A stretch of DNA of 64,000 nucleotides from Candidatus Omnitrophota bacterium (GTDB taxonomy: Bacteria > Omnitrophota > Gorgyraeia > Zapsychrales > Zapsychraceae), in the NCBI GenBank assembly GCA_020632495.1, contig JACKFL010000006.1, positions 124,001 to 188,000 on the forward strand, read 5' to 3'. This document shows, piece by piece, positions 58,827-64,000 of the stretch (position 1 is the stretch's first letter; every line of letters starts with the position of its first letter). The notes under the pieces are model-generated. The model worked only from the letters and a program-made list of their open reading frames with translations, had not been told where the DNA came from and searched no databases. A program made the position numbers and the translations under genes.

Positions 58827-59877
58827 ACGGTGGCCGAAGGCCCTGCTGCTTTGTCTGGCGCTGCTTTATCTGACTGAGCTTTACGTAAGCCGCAATGTCT
58901 ACAAATTACGCACGCCGTCGCTCAGCGCACTGGTCTACAAACAGTACCGGCTGGAACACGGCCCCGCGCTGGACCACGATATGATCATCATGGGCGACAG
59001 CCGCTATATGGGGCTCAATGCCAAGTGGTTCGAGGAGGACTTAAGCGCCGCCCTGGGCCGCAATTTCTCAGTCTACAATTATGCGATGCTCAATCAGGGC
59101 ATCCGGTCCTATACGCTGCTGCTGCGCAAATATTTGCGGCGGCACCGCCCTCCGAAATACATCCTGTTCGGATCGGCTCCGTTGGCGATCACCGGCGCCT
59201 GGGCTGCCGAAAAGGTCCCGGGCCGCAACGAATCGTTGCACTACCTGGCGCAGATGTATTCTCTGCCCGAACTTCTGGGAGTCTTTCCGGTCTCCGAATA
59301 CGGCCGGCTGGTGACCGTAAAACTCGAACGCCTTTTTAATTTGGTGCTTTACCGCAGCGCCATCAAAAAGGCTATTAAGAGTCCGGGCTATTTCTACAAG
59401 GACTATATGACGCCGGCCGTAAGGTTCTTGGACAAAAACAACGGCGGGCTGATTATCGGCGGTTTTGTAGCGGTGACCGAAGACGAGGTGCGCGCTTCGG
59501 AATTCTTCGACTTACCGCTGAAAGCCGACCCGGATATGGATTACTGGTATCAGGAGTTCTTTCGGGTGGCCCGGGAGAACGGCATTACCGTATTGCTGGC
59601 CAATTCCCCGACCACGCAAATCCTTTACGACCGTCGCGAGGCCATCGGCAGCAATGAACATTACCGCCAACTGGTGGCGCGCTGGGAGCATGCCAACTCA
59701 AATCTGCACACCATCCCCCCGCTGCTGCAACCTTATCCCATTAACGAGTTCAAAGATTGGCACCATTTGAACCTGGACGGCACCAACCGGTATGTGGAAG
59801 GTCTTATCGCAACGGTGGTCCATGAAGTGAAAATGCTGGAGAGGGGGACTATTCCGGCGCGGCCTCAAAGCCGGTAA
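58801..59877 (+). CDS. SGNH/GDSL-like partner of the O-acyltransferase
   Basis: This 358-residue protein has an N-terminal signal anchor (residues 11-28). It has the SGNH block I Ser in IIMGDSRYMGLNAKWFEEDL, a conserved Asn in NYAMLNQG and the block V DWHHLNLDGTNRY (Asp-x2-His). It resembles DltD/AlgX-type proteins that finish O-acylation in the periplasm. The heavy overlap with the MBOAT gene supports a two-component system. Substrate unknown. Confidence 0.8.
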   Translation: MTSFIFNFKRWPKALLLCLALLYLTELYVSRNVYKLRTPSLSALVYKQYRLEHGPALDHDMIIMGDSRYMGLNAKWFEEDLSAALGRNFSVYNYAMLNQGIRSYTLLLRKYLRRHRPPKYILFGSAPLAITGAWAAEKVPGRNESLHYLAQMYSLPELLGVFPVSEYGRLVTVKLERLFNLVLYRSAIKKAIKSPGYFYKDYMTPAVRFLDKNNGGLIIGGFVAVTEDEVRASEFFDLPLKADPDMDYWYQEFFRVARENGITVLLANSPTTQILYDRREAIGSNEHYRQLVARWEHANSNLHTIPPLLQPYPINEFKDWHHLNLDGTNRYVEGLIATVVHEVKMLERGTIPARPQSR

Positions 59878-60037
59878 TGTCCGTCCCTGAGATGCGAAGG
59901 CTGATGACGAGCGGCCGGCAGCACACCTCGCAGTCGGTGACGAACTGTTGCCGGGAGCCGGCGGTCAGGTCGATCAACAGCGAGTTGTCCCCGCCGCAGC
60001 ACGGGCAGGCGTAATTGTATTCTTCGGAAACGGCCAT
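59849..60037 (-). CDS. CPXCG-motif cysteine-rich small protein
   Basis: This 62-residue protein has CPCCGG (residues 11-16) and CEVCCRPL (about 36-43), the zinc-ribbon of the CPXCG family. The function is unknown. It overlaps the SGNH gene tail to tail by 29 bp. A TGC-TATAAT extended -10 lies only 5 bp before the ATG, so its mRNA would be leaderless. Confidence 0.85.
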   Translation of the reverse strand: MAVSEEYNYACPCCGGDNSLLIDLTAGSRQQFVTDCEVCCRPLVISLRISGTDITGFEAAPE

Positions 60038-60042
60038 GTCCG

Positions 60043-60048
60043 ATTATA
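60043..60048 (-). promoter_or_regulatory. Promoter giving a leaderless transcript for the CPXCG gene
   Basis: On the minus strand TGC-TATAAT is followed by five bases and then the ATG at 60037. The transcription start would fall on or next to the start codon. Confidence 0.55.
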
Positions 60049-60135
60049 GCATGCCGGGCGCGCGGCCGGCGAGGCCGTCTGAAAAAAGGATAATAGGAGT
60101 TCAAAATCCCGACGGAAAGATGTAGGATAGGTACA

Positions 60136-60885
60136 ATGGATGAAGAGTCTGTAGTCAAAAATCCGGTCCGGCGGTCGCGCAAAAACTTGTGGCTGACCGG
60201 CGTATTGCTGCTGCTCACCGGCGGGGGAGTGGTGGGTTACAATTTTATCCAGGAGCAGCTCAACAAGGTTGAGATCCTTAAGAAAGTGATCGGCCGCCTG
60301 GAGGCTGATTCCCGGGTCGCCGAAATCCTGGTGACCGGGGTGAATTACCATGAGGAGGACGGCAAGACCTATACCACCATCAAGTTTCTCGAATACGACG
60401 CGGCCGGCAAGCCGATGGAACCGCGTTATTTCGAGTTCTCCGGCAATATCATCCAGTTCCAGTCGCTGGTCATCCGTTTTAATGACATTCACATCCGCAA
60501 TGGCGACCTGCTTAAAGGCAAAAGCGCGTATTTATTTCTGAAGGTCTTCATGCTTAACGGGAAGGAGACCCAGGAGTATGAAATCACCAAATTTCACGCT
60601 GTGCCCACCGGCTACAAGGTGGAAGGGCTGGACAATGAGTATGAGGCCGAGCTGTGGCGGGAATTTTGGGATCATGCCTTGAACCCGGCCGTCCGCGAGA
60701 ACGAGGGGATTAAAAACGCGCAAATTGAGGCCCCGGGCACGATGTTCCTCCCCGGCGTCCTGTACACGATCCGGATCGAGCACGACGGCGGGCTGCGTAT
60801 CGATGCCAAACCTTTATCGCCGATCCTCAGCGGTGAACGGCTGCCCGTACAGCCGGTCAGCCAGCGGCGGATCCCCCAACCCTAA
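60136..60885 (+). CDS. Hypothetical single-pass membrane protein
   Basis: This 249-residue protein has a basic cytoplasmic N-terminus, a membrane helix (WLTGVLLLLTGGGVVGYNFI) and a periplasmic part with a short coiled coil followed by beta-rich sequence. No family is recognised. Its stop is 11 bp before the Gln-rich gene, so the two probably form an operon. Confidence 0.7.
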   Translation: MDEESVVKNPVRRSRKNLWLTGVLLLLTGGGVVGYNFIQEQLNKVEILKKVIGRLEADSRVAEILVTGVNYHEEDGKTYTTIKFLEYDAAGKPMEPRYFEFSGNIIQFQSLVIRFNDIHIRNGDLLKGKSAYLFLKVFMLNGKETQEYEITKFHAVPTGYKVEGLDNEYEAELWREFWDHALNPAVRENEGIKNAQIEAPGTMFLPGVLYTIRIEHDGGLRIDAKPLSPILSGERLPVQPVSQRRIPQP

Positions 60886-60896
60886 GGAGATAGCCC

Positions 60897-61505
60897 ATGC
60901 TACGAAAGATTTTAGTCGGAATGATCGTCCTGGGATTAGCTGCTTCCGGTACCGCCCGTGCCCAGGACCAGGACGCCGCCACCCGCGCGTTGATCCAGCA
61001 GACGGTACTTCGCACCTACCAGGCCATGGTGATGCAAACCGTGCAGCAGGCCATTGTCCGGCAACGGCTCAATGTAACCGAGGCCGTCGTGCAAAATGCC
61101 ATTCAGCAGAGCATCCTGCAGGGACTGCAACAACAGGTTGTGCAGCAGGCTATGCGGCAAGCCTATCAGCAGGGGGTCGAACAGTTTCTGGTGCAGCGGC
61201 AGCAGCAGGCGGCGCAGCAGGTCATGCAACGGACAGTCGAAGCGGCCATCCGCCAATCCATTCAGCGCACGATCGTGCAGTCGGTCATGCAGAACGTGGT
61301 GCGTCAATCCATTCAGCGCAGTGTCGTGCAGTCGGCCGTCATTCAACAACGGTACCGGGCCATCCAGGAGGCGGCCATCCGCCAGGCGGTGGCGCAAAAC
61401 ATCGCGCGGCAGGTGGCTGTCCGCCAGCAGATGGCAATCTATCAGCAAGCCCTTCAGCTTCAGTATCAGCAGGCCCTGCAGCAGGCCTTGTTGTCGCAAC
61501 AATAG
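60897..61505 (+). CDS. Exported glutamine-rich repetitive helical protein
   Basis: This 202-residue product has a signal peptide (about residues 1-22, ending ARA). The mature part is almost only Gln, Val, Ala, Ile and Arg, with units such as QQVVQQAMRQAYQQG and IRQSIQRTIVQSVMQNV. A 17-residue block is repeated in tandem with 51-bp DNA periodicity (61251 and 61302). Regular hydrophobic spacing suggests amphipathic helices or a fibrous assembly. No family is recognised. Confidence 0.75.
   Translation: MLRKILVGMIVLGLAASGTARAQDQDAATRALIQQTVLRTYQAMVMQTVQQAIVRQRLNVTEAVVQNAIQQSILQGLQQQVVQQAMRQAYQQGVEQFLVQRQQQAAQQVMQRTVEAAIRQSIQRTIVQSVMQNVVRQSIQRSVVQSAVIQQRYRAIQEAAIRQAVAQNIARQVAVRQQMAIYQQALQLQYQQALQQALLSQQ
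61251..61345 (+). repeat. 51-bp tandem repeat inside the Gln-rich gene
   Basis: CAATCCATTCAGCGCA recurs 51 bp apart (within 61251-61300 and 61302-61345), followed by GTGCAGTCGG in both copies. It encodes the repeated 17-residue unit. Confidence 0.75.
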
Positions 61506-61517
61506 AAAGGACCGCCG

Positions 61518-62861
61518 ATGGACGAGATCGATCGTTTTATGAACGGGGTAAAAAGGCGCAGTCCCGGTCAGCCCGAGTTTTACCAGGCGGTGGAAGAGGT
61601 TGCGCGCAGTGTTCTCCCGTATTTGAAAAAGTTGCAGGACCCCCGATTCAAGAAGGTAAGCATTCTCGAGCGGATGACCGAACCGGACCGGATCATCATC
61701 TTTCGTGTCTGCTGGGAGGACGACAACAAGAACGTGCGTGCCAACCGCGGTTTCCGGGTGCAGTTCAACAACGCCATCGGGCCGTATAAAGGCGGGCTCC
61801 GTTTTGATAAATCGGTGAATCTCGGGGTCCTGAAGTTCCTCGGGTTCGAGCAGACCTTCAAGAATGCCCTGACCACGCTGCCGATGGGCGGGGCCAAGGG
61901 AGGATCGAATTTCAATCCGATCGGTAAGAGCGACAGCGAGGTCATGCGTTTCTGCCAATCGTATATGACCGAACTGCACCGGCACATCGGTGACGACGTC
62001 GATATCCCCGCCGGGGACTTGGGCTGCGGCGCCCGTGAAGTCAGTTATCTCTTCGGTCAGTACAAGCGCCTGACCAACAAATTTCAAGGGACGATCACCG
62101 GCAAGGGATTGTCGTTCGGCGGTAGCGAGATTCGCACCGAGGCGACCGGTTGGGGAAGCGTCTATTTTGCCCGTGAAATGCTGAGTACCCAGGATGACGG
62201 TCTGGAAGGCAAGACCTGCGTCGTGTCGGGATCCGGAAACGTCGCCTTGTACACCGTCGAGAAACTGATCGAATTGGGGGCGAAGGTGGTGACCATCTCG
62301 GACCGCAACGGATACATCTACGATAAGGAAGGCATCAACGAAGAACGGCTCAACTTCCTCTTGGATCTCAAACTCAACAAGCGCGGCTCGATCGAGGAGT
62401 ACGCCGAAGAGTTTAAGGCTGAATTTCATGCGGCACAGCGGCCGTGGAAGGTCCCCTGCGACCTCGCCTTTCCGAGCGCGACGCAAAATGAACTCGATGA
62501 AGAGAGCGCCAAACTGCTGGTCCGTAACGGCTGCCGGCTGGTGAGCGAGGGGGCCAACATGCCCACGACCCTGCAGGGCATCAAAGTCTTCCGCGAGGCC
62601 GGAGTGCTGTTCGGTCCGGCCAAGGCGGCCAATGCCGGCGGGGTGGCGATTTCCGGACTGGAAATCACACAGAACGTGATGCGCATGAGCTGGACCCGGG
62701 AAAATATCGATAACAAACTGCAGGAAATCATGGGCAAGATCCATGCGCAATGCGTCCGCTACGGTGAGACCGAGAGTGGATATATCGACTATGTCAACGG
62801 TGCCAACATCGCCGGGTTCCGTAAGGTTGCCGAGGCGATGCTGGCGTACGGGATAGTCTGA
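61518..62861 (+). CDS. gdhA: Glutamate dehydrogenase (NADP type)
   Basis: This 447-residue enzyme interconverts 2-oxoglutarate plus ammonia and glutamate. The catalytic Lys lies in LPMGGAKGGSNF, with NAIGPYKGGLRF before it. The dinucleotide fold GSGNVALYTVEKL is followed by TISDRNG, whose Ser-Asp-Arg fits NADP preference. Length matches the hexameric class of about 450 residues. AAAGGACCGCCG precedes the ATG. Confidence 0.96.
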   Translation: MDEIDRFMNGVKRRSPGQPEFYQAVEEVARSVLPYLKKLQDPRFKKVSILERMTEPDRIIIFRVCWEDDNKNVRANRGFRVQFNNAIGPYKGGLRFDKSVNLGVLKFLGFEQTFKNALTTLPMGGAKGGSNFNPIGKSDSEVMRFCQSYMTELHRHIGDDVDIPAGDLGCGAREVSYLFGQYKRLTNKFQGTITGKGLSFGGSEIRTEATGWGSVYFAREMLSTQDDGLEGKTCVVSGSGNVALYTVEKLIELGAKVVTISDRNGYIYDKEGINEERLNFLLDLKLNKRGSIEEYAEEFKAEFHAAQRPWKVPCDLAFPSATQNELDEESAKLLVRNGCRLVSEGANMPTTLQGIKVFREAGVLFGPAKAANAGGVAISGLEITQNVMRMSWTRENIDNKLQEIMGKIHAQCVRYGETESGYIDYVNGANIAGFRKVAEAMLAYGIV

Positions 62862-62994
62862 CCCGCCGGTGACCGGCTGATTCGAATGAGCATCCCGGCG
62901 GTAAGCACCTTTTACGAAGACATCCGGTCCGTTGCCCGCGAAGGGAGCATAAAGTGATCATCACCCAATTCGAAGAGGAACAGAGGATTTAATC
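62862..62994. other. Intergenic stretch with micro-ORFs
   Basis: An ATG at 62886 opens 23 residues (MSIPAVSTFYEDIRSVAREG plus three), ending at 62957, and a GTG at 62954 opens 12 more. They may be chance or a gene remnant. No promoter was found. Confidence 0.3.
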
Positions 62995-63621
62995 ATGGAC
63001 TCGGAACTGCTCATTCAGATCAAGAAGCTGATCATCGTGGTCGTCGTTTGTCAATTGGCCTTCATGCTGGGCGTACTGGTATACAAACTGCTCAGGCGCC
63101 TGCGGGAGGTCAAGCTGCAAAGGGGATTGCTGGAACGGCTGGCCGCCCAGTTCAGCGGCCACTACGAACCCGGAAAGAAGTTGGGATACCCCCGGGCGAC
63201 CGTCCCGCTTGCCGGGTACGATTTGAACATTTACTACCGTCCCCGTACCCGCTACAAAAACGCCAGCACGATCATCGAGGCCGGCGTGCCCGGGAACAAG
63301 GACCTTGAGTTTTACATTTATACCAAGTCGATGCTCTCGGATGTGGCCAAGGTTTTAGGAATGCAGGATGTCGAGATCGGCCAGCATGTCTTCGATCAGA
63401 AATTTATCGTGAAGACCAACAAGGAACTGGTTATCAAGGATTTCCTGAACCAGGACTTGTGCCGCCACATCCTCGGCCTGCCGATGCGTAATATTTCCAT
63501 GCGCTATGAAAAGGGCCGTTTTGTGCTGGCGGTGCAGCAAATGCTGACCGACGACCGCGACTATCAGCAGCTCGTGGAAGCGGCAAAGCTGCTGATCCCG
63601 GTCTTGGGAGAAAAGGCGTAA
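62995..63621 (+). CDS. Hypothetical single-pass membrane protein
   Basis: This 208-residue protein has one N-terminal membrane helix (IIVVVVCQLAFMLGVLVYKL) and a soluble alpha/beta domain with conserved-looking VPLAGYDLNIYYRPRTRYKN. No family is recognised. AGAGGATTTAATC is a weak ribosome site. Confidence 0.7.
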   Translation: MDSELLIQIKKLIIVVVVCQLAFMLGVLVYKLLRRLREVKLQRGLLERLAAQFSGHYEPGKKLGYPRATVPLAGYDLNIYYRPRTRYKNASTIIEAGVPGNKDLEFYIYTKSMLSDVAKVLGMQDVEIGQHVFDQKFIVKTNKELVIKDFLNQDLCRHILGLPMRNISMRYEKGRFVLAVQQMLTDDRDYQQLVEAAKLLIPVLGEKA

Positions 63622-63690
63622 CGGGCTGCGGGTTCCTTCCGGCCGTTGCTTCCCCGCCAAATAGTTCTACTAAGAGGCCGGTCCCCGTAC

Positions 63691-63696
63691 TATAAT
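63691..63696 (+). promoter_or_regulatory. -10 element of the terminal lipoprotein gene
   Basis: A perfect TATAAT lies 11 bp before the ATG at 63708, so the leader would be only about five bases. No good -35 was seen. Confidence 0.5.
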
Positions 63697-63707
63697 GGTC
63701 AACTGTT

Positions 63708-64000
63708 ATGCGTACCTGTCTGATTTTCATTTCCTTGTTCATTAGTCTGGTCTGCGGCGGCTGCGACGCGGAGACCCGGACCCGTATGGCCGCCCGGCCG
63801 GATTACCGGATGACCCCCAACCATGTCGTCGAAACTGCCACCGCCACCTCGACCGAGTTTTATCTCAAAATGCAAAAAGGGGACCTGAAGATGGGTGCCG
63901 AGGCGTTGCCGGTGATGGTCAGTCAGCACCGTTACATGTCGCCGGTACGGGCCCCGGTACTCGAGTTTTACGAAGTCGACCAAAAAGCCTACGTGGCGCT
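63708..64000 (+). CDS. Lipoprotein, partial at the window end
   Basis: The ATG at 63708 opens a frame to the window edge (97 codons). It starts with a lipoprotein signal, MRTCLIFISLFISLVCGGC, with Cys19 as lipidation site. The rest (VVETATATSTEFYLKMQKGD) has no recognised domain. No ribosome site precedes the ATG, in line with a near-leaderless mRNA. Confidence 0.6.
   Translation, partial: MRTCLIFISLFISLVCGGCDAETRTRMAARPDYRMTPNHVVETATATSTEFYLKMQKGDLKMGAEALPVMVSQHRYMSPVRAPVLEFYEVDQKAYVA

Noticed and set aside
60936..62750. 604-codon open frame on the minus strand opposite gdhA and the Gln-rich gene
   Set aside because: It is antisense to well-supported genes, has no ribosome site, and its product is low-complexity and matches nothing. 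It arises from the codon bias of the plus-strand genes.
1..64000. CRISPR arrays, tRNA or rRNA genes, insertion sequences and prophage
   Set aside because: No regularly spaced direct repeats, tRNA T-loop context, rRNA segments, transposases or integrases were seen. The CII/CP76-like gene at 33206 stands alone among cellular genes.

Overview
The window looks like chromosomal DNA of an uncultivated, Gram-negative (diderm), respiring bacterium. Evidence for this is lgt and several lipoproteins, a secretin-based pilus or secretion machine, two terminal oxidases (a heme-copper oxidase and a bd oxidase), MscS and flotillin. GC content is moderate to high. Genes carry clear Shine-Dalgarno sites and sigma70-type promoters (TTGACA-N16/17-TATAAT-like). 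No rRNA, tRNA, CRISPR array, insertion sequence or prophage was seen. The phylum cannot be fixed from this sequence. An Omnitrophota-like or related candidate lineage would fit the mixture of genes, but that is a guess.

Region 1-6.1 kb: a glycine-zipper lipoprotein, a Trm112-like protein, lgt and a small acidic protein. Next comes a strong promoter driving a structured non-coding RNA with two tandem terminators, a 49-codon ORF and a MobA-like protein without its P-loop. Then follow a single-domain response regulator whose ribosome-binding site lies in a 14-bp hairpin, a DnaQ-type exonuclease, hemB, a methyltransferase on the minus strand and a small exported protein.

Region 6.3-25.7 kb: a cyclic-di-GMP-I riboswitch with its own terminator precedes an 835-residue NHL-repeat envelope protein. 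Downstream is a type IV pilus/type II secretion cluster: PilB/GspE, PilC/GspF, a major prepilin behind a sigma54-like promoter, a PilM-PilN fusion, PilO, PilP, a 996-residue secretin, and three pseudopilin-like proteins. One pseudopilin carries about five carboxypeptidase-regulatory-like beta domains. The cluster ends with a PAS-LuxR regulator and a receiver protein with Glu in place of the phosphoacceptor Asp. Ankyrin-repeat and MORN-like secreted proteins follow, transcribed divergently.

Region 25.8-38.1 kb: housekeeping and envelope genes. These are ychF, dinB, a tandem-ACT protein, a LOG-family hydrolase, a YfhO-like membrane protein and a TPR protein. A CII/CP76-like HTH gene leads into an NfeD-like and flotillin pair, followed by a coiled-coil membrane protein, MscS and a DUF4126 protein.

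Region 38.2-44.5 kb: a MarR regulator with tandem palindromic operators heads a seven-gene lipid-modification operon (DUF1295, two cyclopropane-fatty-acid-synthase-like enzymes, a COG2907-type flavoprotein, DUF1365 and a chalcone-isomerase-like protein).

Region 44.6-64 kb: a HAMP-like membrane protein, a DUF4019 protein and a divergent SelO-like pseudokinase form a small operon. Next are an ABC-F ATPase, a caa3/aa3-type oxidase operon with accessory proteins, cydAB, an AlgI-like O-acyltransferase with an SGNH partner, a CPXCG protein, a Gln-rich repetitive exported protein, glutamate dehydrogenase and a lipoprotein cut by the window end.

Most plausible candidates for new biology are the riboswitch-NHL-pilus neighbourhood, the multidomain pseudopilin, the tandem-terminator RNA, the SelO-like operon and the MarR lipid operon.
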